From contig OU612075.1 of the NCBI GenBank assembly GCA_914767715.1, forward strand, positions 13,702,001 to 13,766,000: DNA of 64,000 nucleotides, written 5' to 3'. The position numbers and the translations under genes were made by a program. The stretch's first letter is position 1. Every line of letters starts with the position of its first letter. Shown one piece after another: positions 1 through 12,700 of this stretch. The notes beneath the pieces are model-generated. The model ran no database searches. It was not told the DNA's origin and saw nothing but the letters and a program-made list of their open reading frames with translations. This DNA is from Membranipora membranacea (lineage: Eukaryota > Bryozoa > Gymnolaemata > Cheilostomatida > Membraniporidae).

Positions 1-182
1 AACAACCTAATGCCATTCACAAAGGACATGATGAGGCCTTATTATATGGGTGTGTTACTGAGATTGATAGAATTGTTAGCACCAATTGGTTCCTGAAAGT
101 TGTTGGTTATTTTAGATGTTGCACACGTATACCTCCAGCTGTTATGGAATGAATTAAATCACTAAAGGTACTAAAGTCTTAC

Positions 183-3100
183 CTCTGGAAATGCCTGAGA
201 CAAATTGTAAACAACATGTATAAAGTGTGCGGCTATCTGCGGCAGCTCTACTATTACCCAAACTTTTCCCAGGTCTCTGTTGGTGACATTGATGGTTGAT
301 AAAAATCTGCCACGAAAAGGGAACCGGGCAAAGTTTGAGCACTCACACACCATAAGCGTAAGCTTTTGGAGGCATAGGCTGAATCTTTGTGGATAAATTT
401 GTAAATGGATTTTGTCAATCCTCATTGCAAGAGTAAAATGGATACCATATAATTTAAATATAATTAGTCATGTAAGTGGAATGTCCTGTGGATTTATCCT
501 CCTTTGTATGGGTAATGTGAACCTAATGTTTAGCAGCTGAAAGATTGCTGAGATCCCACAAGAGTCAGCATTCACGATAGCCCTTATAAAGCGATTCGAT
601 AATCTGTAGAAAAATACTGCTAAAAAAGACACAATTTGAATCCAGTCAGCCATATTGAAGCAAGCCCACAGATCCTAATATCTTCATGTATACATCACAA
701 TGACATTACTCACCTCGTTATGAAGAGTGTACATACATGGACAGATAATCCCACTTAGACTTGGGACCATGATCAAGCCTGCAAATATGGTACTGTAACC
801 TGATGTGATCTTAGGATAGGCAGGATCCAAGGTGATATATACTCCGAAGAAACCTTAAATACAAGAATAGTGTTATTGTTTCCACGATACAGGTCTCGGT
901 TCTGACCATATAAATTGACTGACTTTTTGTATGTAATATGATATGGCGATCTAGGGAGGAGGGAATTAATAATAAACCTCTATGGCGTTTTAGGAGAATG
1001 ATGAGGCCAGGCTATACCCTGCTTCTATAGAGATGAATGGTAACTGGGCATGTGCAATGGGCAACTTTACAATTGATTTGCCTAAATAACCTGCGGTCTG
1101 GGTATCATAATTTCAGTATATAACAATGGTGGTCGGATTGGAGATCCTTCCTGTTTTATATCAAGTTTAAGCCATTTATTGAATGATTATTGCCTTAGCG
1201 TTATCCAAAATCAGATGCTCCCTATTTAAAATTTTTGTGTGAAGGCATATTTTCTGGTACAGTTTATTGAAACAAATAATGAGTAATCTGGCGTCTACAT
1301 TCAGGCTTAATGATCTGCCCTTACCTGGAGGTCCCCAGCATACTAAATATATGGCACAGATGGTGAAGACAATCTTGACTGGTTTCCATTTCTTCCTTGA
1401 CTGGTTAGCCGCTAACTGTGCTGATGAGGCTCGGACTAGTCTCTTCAGAGACTTCCTATGTCTGTTGGCTATGAATAACAGTCTGCTGTAGGCTGCAACT
1501 GTAAGTTGGTAAAACAAAACAAAATAGTAAATTTATAAACATATATTACACAATATAGTAAGAAACAATGCGAAGATCTGGTGTAACCGTGCCCTCAGCT
1601 ATTATGGTCCCGCTTCTCACTTAGGACTGGCTCATTGTCACAGGAATTGTTAGAGAGTCAGGTAACTCTCTAACATATTAATTTGAATATGTCAGCATAT
1701 ACCAGAGACAAAGCCACGAATCTGAGAGTAACTCCACCTCATGTGTTTCATAGTGTTGCAAATCACTCAAAATCACATAAAAAAATTTGGATGCTGCCGG
1801 CTCTGGCAGCTGTTACTGATTACTTACTTTGAAATGGAAATCCAGAGAAGGTTATAATGTAAAATATCTGTAGATACAGTGCTGGTAGAATGTTGAAGTA
1901 TTCACACACATTATTTCTGTTGTCTTTAGGACGATACCAACTAAATATGAGCGTTGTATGAGAGAATAGGATAATAAGAAAGGCAGCCACAGCGTTACAC
2001 ACCCATATTGTACGCACATGCATCTTCTTCTTGTACCAGAAAGGAAACTCAATCTGCAGATATCTGGAAAATATAGACTATTTTCATTTCAGGCAAAAAG
2101 AAAATCAAGTCAAAGTCTTAACCAGGTGACCGGCTGGGTTTTGTTGACACTTACTCAGCTGAGGTCATCATTGATGAACAGTATATTGGGTGCCTTATGG
2201 ATATATGGCTTTAGTCGCATTGCTTTGCATCTAGACTAGATTCTAGACTTAACTAGATTCTAAATATTATATCATCATTGTCATCAACGTTATATCATAT
2301 ATTTTGATGTAAACAACAACTGAATAAGTTTAAATGTGTTGACAGTTCAACACTGTTGATCTCTGAAAGAGACACAATACTAATTGACTTAGCGTGTAAC
2401 TCTCTCTGGTTTCGTGTCAAAACTGTCGGAAAGCGCTGTGAAATAGTCAAGTTGGCTAATGACCCCTAAAATTTAATTTACAGCATTGATGTACACAGAT
2501 TAAAGTGCATGCCTGTATGTTGTTTGTTTAGAATGTCCCGTTATTCATGACTACATAACCAGGAAGCTCTTATAGTACAGTGTCAGCCTGGCCTATAGTT
2601 TTATTGCTACAAGCACAGCAAGATTATGTTTTGCTATCAGAACTGAAGAGTTTACTCAAGATCCGACATACCATAAAAAAATAATCGATCCCTTGTTATC
2701 TCTTTGAACTAAAGAGGTCATATTGGCTTATGGCCCAGTGTAACAATCCAAGATACACTTTGGCCATCTTGGCAAGTATATTCTACAGAGGAAAGTTTAA
2801 AAATTCCCCTCAATTCCCAGTATTGGCTGTGATTGGCAGCATGGTGAGGAGGCCATCAGTGTAGAATCATTAGCTACTAAATTTTCGTATAGTTTTTTTT
2901 AGGAATAGCTGACACCATCATCGTTGCACCAGTTACAAAAGTTAATCAATAAACTAATCAAAATGAAATCAATCAAACACTGCTGGTCCAAATGAATTGA
3001 TATACATACCTATCGACAGTGAGGATACAGTTAGCCCAGCTAATGAATACAAAGGAAGCGTGGGTCATTCCGAATCTGATCAGACACTCATGTACTTCTT

Positions 3101-3942
3101 GGGGGTTTGCAAGTCCATAGATCCCTGTATAGATCATCATAAAACCATGCCAGATATACGCTACCGAGAGAGCTAAAAATAGAGTAACATTGGAAGCTAA
3201 ATTGATTGAATTCTAAATTGGAGATTTCATGTAGAAAGAACCAACTACATGAATTTGTGAGTATCAACACTACCTGAAAATCATGTGCAACACCCGCTTC
3301 TCCCACGAATTGAGGGGTTTGTTGCTTGAGGGTAATAAACATAAGGTTAATCTCGTAGGAATTTTATGATGGGTCTGTAAGGCTTGTGAGGAAACATTGG
3401 TCTAAAAAGAAGTGGCAGCAGAAGCTTTCTCTTTACTGGTACACCCTTCACACATGGACATAAGAAGTCTTAAGTCACTGTTATCATCTTTAATATGGGC
3501 ATCCTACTGGTGCCGAATAATTTGTCACTGACTGACTAGAACTCTGAAAAAGATTTGCTCAGTTTTTAGTAAACTTACTGATGAGACAATGTCCACAAGG
3601 CTCTTCAGCTTTCCGAGACCGTCGTATGGCAGCGATCATACATGAGTTTAGTGCTATGATACCTATATGTACCAAAATAATAATAATGTTCAGGCCGAAG
3701 AAGCCATAAGTCACCGGGTATCTGTTAATCCAATAAAATACCCCCTCTGTGTCATTAGAATATCCATTGACAGCGTCTGTTAGTCTTGTGGTAGTTATAT
3801 CCGATAATAAGGAGCTGGCTGTGCCGTTTCCACTGGTCGTTATGGTCTCCATGAGAAGTCGCCCCATTATTGTTGACAGAGTTAAATTAACGTGTTGAAT
3901 GCTGACGTCACCGTTTGGTAAGTTCAGATTCAGCTGTCCCAT
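183..3942 (-). CDS. Rhodopsin-class (class A) G-protein-coupled receptor, multi-exon
   Basis: A seven-transmembrane receptor of the plasma membrane, ligand unknown. Coding exons read on the minus strand: 3942-3579, 3172-3010, 2063-1828, 1498-1325, 853-714 (phases match at every junction) and a tentative 306-183. Exon 1 gives an extracellular N-terminus with NLT, NGT and NDT glycosylation sequons, then TM1. Exon 2 holds TM2-TM3 and ends inside the DRY motif (DR|Y is completed by the splice to exon 3). Exon 3 holds TM4, an extracellular Cys (NVCEY) that can pair with the Cys at the start of TM3 (HECLI), and TM5. Exon 4 ends in TM6 with CWGPP, the CWxP motif. Exon 5 holds TM7 with CPCMY in place of NPxxY. 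The start is the ATG at 3942. Exons 1-5 give 359 residues. The tail exon at 306-183 rests only on good splice signals, and the gene may continue left of the window. I cannot assign a receptor subfamily. Confidence 0.85.
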
Positions 3943-6390
3943 GCAGTCAACAGTAAATAGAAGTTATTGGTGTTTTGTTGTATCTCATGTTTCGCTGTAG
4001 CTCATGTTTGAGGATTTATGGATATCTCTTACATTGTGATCATCAGCAAGGATAGAGGAGAGTTTGATCGTCAGCGAGGATAGAGGAGAGTTTGATCCTC
4101 AGCGAGTTAAGTGGAGAGTTTGGAGAATCTGTTACAAATCCTGTAGATTTATCATCGAAAATCGATAGTAGCTAAAAGCGTCAGTGTCGATCCGTTGTTG
4201 TGGATTATATCCTACTTTGCTTCTGCTTGTATCCAATGTTGTTCATATGATCAGGTCAAATTTCCTGCCGGTTAGATAAGAAACATAGCAGCTTTGAAAA
4301 CAACAATATTGAACTTTCTTTCTCAGAAGCCTACTTTTACTGTGATCAATTCTTACAAGGTATGCATAATATGTCCATTGTGAAACTGAATCAGCTCAAC
4401 TGCAATGACATGCAGATATTTTGGCAAAAATGGGCGTACATAACTTTGTGCATAGATTTCCTTGAAGGAATAATAATTAAATTACATGTTGCTGCTTTAG
4501 TGAGACTTGAATAGAGTACATTGTATATATTAGGCAATCGAGGAATACATATATTGTTATTACTGACTCACCCACAGGCCACAAAACTATTATTTCTTGT
4601 TGCATTATTTATTAATCCACTGACAGTAAACACTTTTCAGTAACAGAATGTGAAGTACTGTATTTGCACAAGCTGGTTCGGTTTCTCAATGTGACTCAAA
4701 ATATAAACACTCTACAGATAGTTGAAGAGATGATGCTGCTGTCTGGTTCTAGTGGGCAATGGTACAGCGTTTATCCACTATTACGCAAGCGATGTGAGGA
4801 AAATTTGTCAGATTTTGTAACATTCAGAGATAAACATCCTTGAGTAATCAGCAAGTCAGCTGCCAACTTTTTAAAACCCCCAGAAATTCTCGTATCCCTC
4901 ATGTGTTGCTGAGTAATACCAAACTTTTGCAAAATCTACTGTTACCATTAAAATGTTGGTGTGATTTATTACAGACAGCATGGTGAAATAATTCAACTGT
5001 TGTAGTTATAATTTTGAAATTTTCAAGAAGATACAAGTTCTCCTATTCCAGCTAAGATTAGAAACTTTGGTATTTAATTTGGCTCAATTTCATGTTGAAA
5101 TTATCCTTGTCATCAAAACATGCCACCATAACCTGCAGCAGGAGTGAGAGTCAAGTAATGGTTCGACATTCAGTTTTACTCATGAAGTTGTTGTGAGCTG
5201 CTTTGAAAGTACTCTTCGGACCATGACCTGGAATAAGACTATGAATTACACTTTTAAATGACACTGCAAGCTAAGCTGTCAACTTTTAGTTTCCCTTCAC
5301 ATACATGACCAAATAAACCTGCACCACTATAAATGAAAAGTTAAAACTAACCTGATTTGAATGTCGGCCTTTGTGTAATGACGTGTGGCATATTTGGCAA
5401 TGTTAATTGGGCGCAGACTGAAACCTGTAATTTTCTGATTGTAATCTTTCTTTGCCATGAAAGCTGTATGTGGTAACTTGTTATGCTGAGAGTAATTGGT
5501 CTTGAAACTTGTAATAATCAAATAATACCTCTTGGCTATTGAACTTGTTAGTCAATTGTGCCAGCCAAGGATATGATACTTCTTTTGTCAAGCCAGAAAA
5601 ACAGAGCAAGATATACACTTACTGATTAGCTGAAGATATTCAGGACTCAGGTGTCATGAAAAACTATCGATGATCAATTTTGAGTGAATGTGAGGAGTTC
5701 ATTGGTCTGATCAGTAAGATTTAATTTTAGAGTACTTATCTTCTCTCTGATAGTCAATAAATGTCTTTGAACTACTCGTTGAAAGCACGTTTAGATGTTT
5801 CAAGAGTTGTTTTATACTCTTGATCTATCAATGGTCGCATGTGTGTATCCAAACACATCACATAGTCTGCAGGACCTCCAAACACTACATCTCGTGCCAA
5901 CGTAATTTCACTGCTGGTCACTGAGCCTGGTTTTCATAGTTCAAAGCTCTCAAAAACTTCAACTTTTCCACTTAGGTAAATGAGTGGTTTACCTGTGCTA
6001 TAGTAGTGGATGGTAGCAATGATTGTGTAACCTTGAACTGTTTGATAACTTAGTGCACCAGTGTCTGGTACTATATGCACAGTGCTACTATAAAACACTA
6101 CAGCGTTACTTTCAAGCAGATTCGATTACGCTAAGTGCTGAGTATCTTATAAAACGTAAATGATATATATAACATGTATTGGTGAGAGAGGGTTTCATAG
6201 ATATTTTACTGCACAGCTTCTATCCAAATAATTAAAATCACATAAAGAATTTGTCGTGGAAAGAGGTCTCTGACCAGAATATGTTGCAGTGTCAAATCTT
6301 TTTTATGACAACGATCATTTTAAGCTCTGCCTTGCATGGCGAATTATATTGTTCATTATCAGAGACAGGAATCTTTGATTTTGAAATTTT
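3943..6390. other. Intergenic region upstream of the GPCR and downstream of DRC9
   Basis: I see no convincing coding exon on either strand in these 2.4 kb. It should contain the GPCR promoter or 5' untranslated exons near 3943 and the end of the DRC9 3' UTR near 6390. The only structured sequence is the 28-bp tandem repeat at 4038-4121. Short open frames such as the minus one at 5521-5327 lack recognisable motifs. Confidence 0.6.
4038..4121. repeat. 28-bp tandem repeat, three copies
   Basis: Three consecutive 28-base units begin GATCATCAGC, GATCGTCAGC and GATCCTCAGC and each ends in GAGAGTTT, at 4038-4065, 4066-4093 and 4094-4121. The third copy is the most diverged. It lies about 100 bases upstream of the GPCR start codon, so it could fall in its 5' UTR or promoter. 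Confidence 0.9.
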
Positions 6391-6396
6391 TTTATT
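6391..6396 (-). terminator. Polyadenylation signal AATAAA for DRC9/IQCG
   Basis: On the minus strand AATAAA lies about 100 bases past the DRC9 stop codon, which would give a short 3' UTR. It is the nearest canonical hexamer I see at that distance. The cleavage site itself cannot be seen. Confidence 0.5.
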
Positions 6397-6493
6397 GTCT
6401 TAGCACACAAAAATGTCCAATGTATTGAGTAAAAAGAGTCTTCGAATGAATTGAGTAAAATAATAAATATTATGATAGTCAGATAGTAATAGT

Positions 6494-9461
6494 CTATTTC
6501 TTTTTCTTTTTGCCAGATTTTTTTCCCTTTCCTTTCTTCTTCTTGCCCTTTTTATACGGACCGAGGCCCTTCCTAACCATGACTCCACGCCACCAGGCCT
6601 GCAGCTTGATACCAGCCTTGAGCTCAATGGCTTCTTGTTCAACTTTTCGTCTGATTTTCTCCTTTTCTATTCTGTCCTCCACCACAACTTGCTCATACTC
6701 AGCATACTGAAACCATGAGAGGATTAAAGTTACAAAGTGGTACATAAACTCGCAGCCATACAATATTTTGAAACGAAGTAGAATTTAGCAGTATGACAGG
6801 GAAGACTTTTTTTATCAAATATAAACAGTTGTAATATTGTTTGAGATGTAGGGATATCATCTTCAGCTGTGTGGTGAGGTTGAGCCTATGTAAATGTGAG
6901 ATGGTTGTCCGCTCAACATCAAAGGACAGACAACTCTCTACTTCATTGGTTTTCTTTCAAAATGCAACTTTGAAGAGTTTCTTGACCGGATTTTGATCTA
7001 CACACTCTATTGCCCATCAAACCTTTGCTAGTATTCATTATAGCTTTTCAACCTACCAGTTTAGTTAACTCTTGAAGCCTCTCCAGATCTTTAGCCTTTG
7101 ATGATTTGAGTATATCTAGTTCTCGTGATTTCTCCTCGGTATCTTTCTCATATTTAGCTATCCAGTACTCGAGTTTACCCTCCAACATACCCTGGTGTGT
7201 CTTCAGATACTGTACTATGTCTTCATGACACCGTGACTCCTCATCTAACCTGTTACGTGTTCGCTGTAGAAAAGTAGTGAAAGTGAGTTGAAGCGAAAAG
7301 TATTTCCAGCAACGATGTTATACTGAAGGTATAACCTCTACTTAATTTCCACATTCACAACAGAGTTTATACTAGGGCAAATACTCAGTTCTTATCTACC
7401 CATCATCTTATCAAAGGAAGATATTTCTTGCTATATATTTGTACAATTGTGTAGAGCAGGTATAACAATGGCAATTGGGAGCCAATGAGGAAAGAGTTGT
7501 TCTGGTCATGCCTTCTAAGAACTTACGTAAATGGCACAGTTATAACATATAATCACTCAATTTAACCTTGACTTTTCTCTCACCTCGATTTCATCTTTGA
7601 GTTCTCTTTCACTCATGTTGCACATTTTCTGGGTCTGGCTGACAGATACCGTGCAGACCTTCTTAATATACTTCTTCTCCATGCTGGTCTTAGCCTTCAT
7701 TTCTTGAAGCTGATCTTTAAGGTGGGCAATCATCTCACTGCGCATGGCAATCTACAGCAAGATTGCAATATATGGTGACTACTCATTGATTGAAGACACA
7801 TCGTGGCAAGGTGCTACTTTTTATAACCCTAGGGCAAGGCAAACCCTAAATGGGTAACTAATAATGATAGAGTAATAATACATTTATTGTCAGCAACAAT
7901 TCATATTTCTTAATTGTTGAAGAAAAGTTTGCATAATGTGAAACATCAAAATGTTACACACTAGCCATTTCATGCTGAAAGTACTAGAACGAGACAACCA
8001 ACAAAACTTTGACTCACCTCTGATTCCTTTTCTTTGCCGACATTGATGAGCTGTTCCTTTAAGTTCTTAATGTGTTTTCTTCCCTCTTCCTCCCTATAAT
8101 CAATACAGAATAGCAGGTGATAGATCTTGGACTGAGAACATTTGAGCACGATCACTTTTGATTTAGATACATGACATATTCTAGTGTGTTAGGATATGAA
8201 ATACTACTCACTTTCTAATAGTATCTTGAAGTTTCTGCTTCCTCAGTTTTTCCATCTTGACTGCATCTATCAGTGAGTGATAGGTGTTTTTTTCATTGAG
8301 CTCATGGATTGATTGTATAACAACATTCTCCAAGAAACCTCTGAAAGCAGCACAACACCATAATGTAGTACAATGTAGAAATAAAACACGTTCGTCGGAT
8401 CGAAAAGAATAAACAGCAAAAATAGACCAAGACTCTATTGGAAAATGCAAATTATTGCTTTTCCAATTTAATGAAAGTCTGCAGACAGGAAACAGAAATT
8501 ATAGCTGTAAATAAAAGAACTCGTAAACAATAACTGGAGAACTCGTCTACCTGACAAGAAATAATAATCATCCGGCTAAAAATATTAGAAATGAAATTGT
8601 GGCATCATATTGACAGCATTCTACATCGTAATTAATGACTGTTATTTTTATCCAATCCACATTGATCGCTTTAGAGTCACAGAACTTATATTTTCATGTT
8701 TATTGGATGAGAGGTTGAATCTAGCCTACCTATCCTCTTGTACTTTAGACAGATTATCCATTGTGAGTGGGTTTTGCTTGAGATTTCGCGTCATGATGTT
8801 TGTAGAGTTTGAGAGTTCTTTACTGGCAGTGTGTGCTGCAGTTCTATTTGCGGCTCGTGTTGCAGATCCTGAATGACCTTGACCAGCAGCACGCTCTGTC
8901 ATTACATTTTCATAAGCTCCCTCCAATTTCTTTTGCTCATCAACCAGTACTCCAATATCATCCTTGACAATCTAAGGAATAAGTGTGAAAAATTCTCATT
9001 CCTTCAATCATAAACCATCCAATATCTTTTTGGTTAGACATCAAGCAATCCTACACGGTTCGAGGCACATGGAGCGGTTATGTTGCCACTGTCAAAGTTC
9101 TTTTTGGTTGTATCCTAAATTTGCTTCAGTCAGTGTCACCTAAACACAATCATGGTTATCTATCAGCTAGACTAGGGTCCATGCCCCATCTCAATAAACT
9201 CCATCTCATTGCCCAAACACACCATAACAAGTCACAAGTTTGGTAAGGTGAAAGGTCACCTTGCTTGATTTTTACCTGTCTAGCATCCCTTCTGGTTTCA
9301 TAGCTCCCTGGCATAATGGCTCCAAGAATGGCTAGCTGATCTGCACAGTCTTCCAATACTGAGGCAGTGCATATTGCCTCATATGTCTTTAGAGTAGCTA
9401 GAGCAGCACTTTTCTTACTACTGCTTGACCTTATCTTTGATCTGCTTTCAGAATAAGCCAT
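6494..9461 (-). CDS. IQCG: Dynein regulatory complex protein 9 (IQ motif-containing protein G)
   Basis: DRC9/IQCG is a subunit of the nexin-dynein regulatory complex, which links outer doublets in motile cilia and flagella. Seven minus-strand exons join in phase: 9461-9276, 8971-8730, 8340-8212, 8093-8018, 7751-7584, 7263-7057 and 6706-6494, giving 406 residues (human IQCG is about 440). The N-terminus is Ser/Lys-rich, followed by a helical region with [19 protein letters not shown]. The middle is a long coiled coil. Near the C-terminus is an IQ motif ([13 protein letters not shown]), the calmodulin-binding element of the family, followed by a very Lys/Gly-rich tail ([14 protein letters not shown]), as in vertebrate orthologues. 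The start is the first ATG of exon 1. The gene is head to head with NCKAP1, and an X-box lies 95 bp upstream. No frameshift or missing domain is seen. Confidence 0.93.
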
Positions 9462-9707
9462 ATCCTAGCTGTTGTATGGTCATAAACCACAACAATTATT
9501 GAAGGAAATGCATATTCAAAGATAAGTTCTTTTCTCCATACCCATTTGTATCTTTATTGCTATGACAACAACGCATGCGCATACACAACACTATAATCTG
9601 GCATGCGTAAAAGGAAGTAACCACACTTCCGCTATAATGAGGTCAGTTTTGTAAGTTTATCATCACATACAGCTTTGGCTTAAGATTTGCAGCTTTACTG
9701 CACCAAT
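9462..9707. promoter_or_regulatory. Bidirectional promoter between DRC9/IQCG and NCKAP1
   Basis: Only 246 bases separate the two divergent start codons, so both promoters and both 5' UTRs must fit here unless untranslated exons lie elsewhere. Visible motifs are an RFX-type X-box (9556-9569), an NRF1-like palindrome CGCATGCGCA (9572-9581), a second GCATGCG (9601-9607) and ETS-like cores AGGAAGT near 9610 and, on the minus strand, CGGAAGT near 9626. I see no clear TATA box, as expected of housekeeping divergent promoters. Confidence 0.7.
9556..9569. promoter_or_regulatory. RFX X-box motif in the DRC9 promoter
   Basis: ATTGCTATGACAAC fits the imperfect inverted repeat bound by RFX factors (form RYYNYY-AT-RRNRAC; ideal GTTGCCATGGCAAC). 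All three differences from the ideal are purine-for-purine or pyrimidine-for-pyrimidine. It lies 95 bp upstream of the DRC9 ATG, the usual distance for X-boxes of ciliary genes, and DRC9 is an axonemal protein. Confidence 0.65.
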
Positions 9708-12700
9708 ATGTCTCGGTCTGGGCAAGCAGCTCAGGCTAGGATTGCTGAAAAGCTCACTATACTCAATGACAGAGGATTAGGGCTTCTTACACGGTTATAC
9801 GATATGAAAAAGACTCTGTCAAATAGTGACACCAGGCCTTCAGTTTTCACTGAAAAAAGTTTGGAGTCGGTGATCAAAGCTATGGATGGAAAGAGATTTA
9901 ACCCTAACTCTGGCAACAGTCAGCAGTATGGAAACTCTGTCACATCAACCATTAAGACATCTATACTCAAGTCCTTGAACCAGCACTATTTCACTATGGT
10001 GGATATGATAGAGTTTAAGGATAATGTTGGTGAACTTTTTGTTATCATTGATGCCAATCAAATCCACTTTGATATATCTCTCAACTTTGACTTAACCAAG
10101 CGCTATCTAGATTTAGTAGTGACTTATGTATCCATGATGATAATGGTGTCGCGGATTGAGGATCGGCGTGCGCTGCTTGGATTATATAACATAGCTCATG
10201 AGCTACAGAACAATCAGCAGGAGCCTTCCTTCCCTAGACTAGCTCAAATGATGATAGACTACCATGAAGCACCCGTCAAGAAAATGTGCGAAGAGTTTAC
10301 ACCACATGTTAAATGTCTGACATATGCACTACTGTCTCTAAAGGTAATTTGTATTATGTTATGCTACATTGAAAGCGATGCAGCAGAATTGCAATAATAT
10401 AAATCAACCATTGTTGTGTTACCCGTGTAGGGTGTAAATTCCTGGGAGGTAGTCCCGGCTAGAGGTTATAGTGAGATAGTCTTAAACTGAATTATGCATA
10501 TCAGGAATTTCAGTGCTCAATGACTACAGAATTAGATGTAGGGAGCTAATTTTTCATGGAGAAAATATGTCACACCTTCTCCCCCTTATCCATCATGATT
10601 ATTCACGAATGAAAATGACAGATCTATAGTACCGCCAACTGATCAGCAAACTCATTCTCTATATTATGCTGTGAAAAATATACTCAGAATCAAGCCAGCC
10701 AACCTAACAGTCAGATAGGTGGTAATATGCTGTGAATGGCATAATATTGTTATGCACTTCAGCGCACACTAAGCCTGCCTATTTTTGCACTTCTTACTGA
10801 AGCAAGCTGCCCACTAACATCATGTATTTAATTATAACCTGGTTTTTATAGTTGATATATCAGCGACGAGATATGACAGCCGATCAGTGGAGAGTATCAC
10901 AGTATCTCAGTATTCTAGCTGATGCTGGTAAACTGATGGAGCCAGCTCGCAGTGAAACAATGCCATGTGAATATTTATCATTAGATGTTATGCAGAGATG
11001 GGTTCTCCTAGGCTTTCTACTTATACACCAGCAGGTTTGTCTACAGTTTACACGGAGGCGCAGGCCACACTTTTTTGCACAAATTATCAGACAGGCGCGC
11101 TACATATTCGATGCGGCCAGTCACTTAATGAGGGAGTAACTTCTTAAGAACAGTACATGGTCTATTAATATACATAGGAATAGCAATCCCCGATTATGGC
11201 TGCGCTGAGCTAATGGTATAAGTTACCATGGATCAAAGATCAGCAACCAACAATCTTAATTCAAACTTCCTGGTTTTGATAAAAAAAACGACCTATCAGG
11301 GCGTAATCAAACAATCACTGTTTATGTTAGTTATTACCTACTCAACATGTGAGCAGCTAGGCTACTGATTGTGTACAACGTATAGGCCTACATACATTCA
11401 AGGATAAGATTATATTAAATCACTTGTATGATTTTTTTGTTGCTGAATTTAGCTAGCAGAAACAAATGCTTTAGAGTTATGGAAGCAGGCGTTATCTACA
11501 GGCTGGGTGATACAGCTATGTAGAGATGAAGTATTACACATACACGCATATATCGAAAAATATTTTGAGAGAATCAAGGGTGAGTTCTTATTATTCTATT
11601 ATTAACCTATAGACCTTAGAATTATTGTCACAAATGTAGTGAGGTTATTTGTTGCAGAAGCGTTTGCACTGCAAAAAATACCGATAGACCACAAGGTATT
11701 GAAAATAGAATGTTGAAATTTGACACCGATTCATTGTTAAATGGAAATTTCAAAAGCTAGAGTTATTCATTCAATTTTTTTTCACTGACTAGTCAATCTC
11801 AATAAGAGACTGTTATGATTATAAAACATAGCATAAATCTTCTCTTCATGACCTTTCTTAAATCAGCAATAATGGTCTTCAAACCTGAAATATTTTACAT
11901 ACTAAGTTTTATTGCTAAACATGAGCAGAGATACATAGTCACAGACACTATAGACTTGATGATATGCTGTTAATGCACTCATCCTGTTCTCCCGCCTGTT
12001 TCACTGGGGTGAGACTTGAGAACGACGTTATAATTGGCCATTGTAGTAACTTGATGCCAATTATATGCTTATTGCATTCAACTATCATGTTAAGTTGAGT
12101 CATGGGTAGGCGTAGGTGTAATTTGCTTTATCATATCACACATGATTGCTATGCAAGGAGGAATAGGGAAGATGTAAGTTCATAATTCCTATATATTTAT
12201 AAGCTTAAAATCCTCTGATATGCAGAAACAAAATTCAAAGGAAAGGTCTTGGATGCAATCCAAAACACAAACATAATAATTTATCAACCAGATTATAACC
12301 TTTAATTTTCCACCAGTATGGGGATCTTAGAGCCATCAGACATTAGCACTTCTGGTATAAATGATGTCTGTTGTTATTCCAGGTTATGACAGGAGGGCGA
12401 AGGAAGTGAGACACATATATGAGCACAAAGCATTAGCAGAGTCTCCAGGTCTACATAAGGATAGAAGGAAGTTTCTCAGGATGGCTCTAAAAGAGGTATG
12501 TCACGTCATAGAAATGTTTTGTCTGGAGGGATACGATGACTGATATTTTGTGGTGCTCATAATGTCAAACTCCTCCAGCAAGTAGTTAATACAGTACAAA
12601 CATTGCAAAGCCGAAGTTAAACGTTTTGAAAAGGCCAATATTTCCAATAATTCTCAAGCAAATCACTCTGCTCTCTCTGCCCTATTAGTCATTGGCTGTG

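Noticed and set aside
9731-9916. Minus-strand open frame opposite NCKAP1 exon 1
   Set aside because: It overlaps a strongly conserved exon on the other strand and has no recognisable motif.
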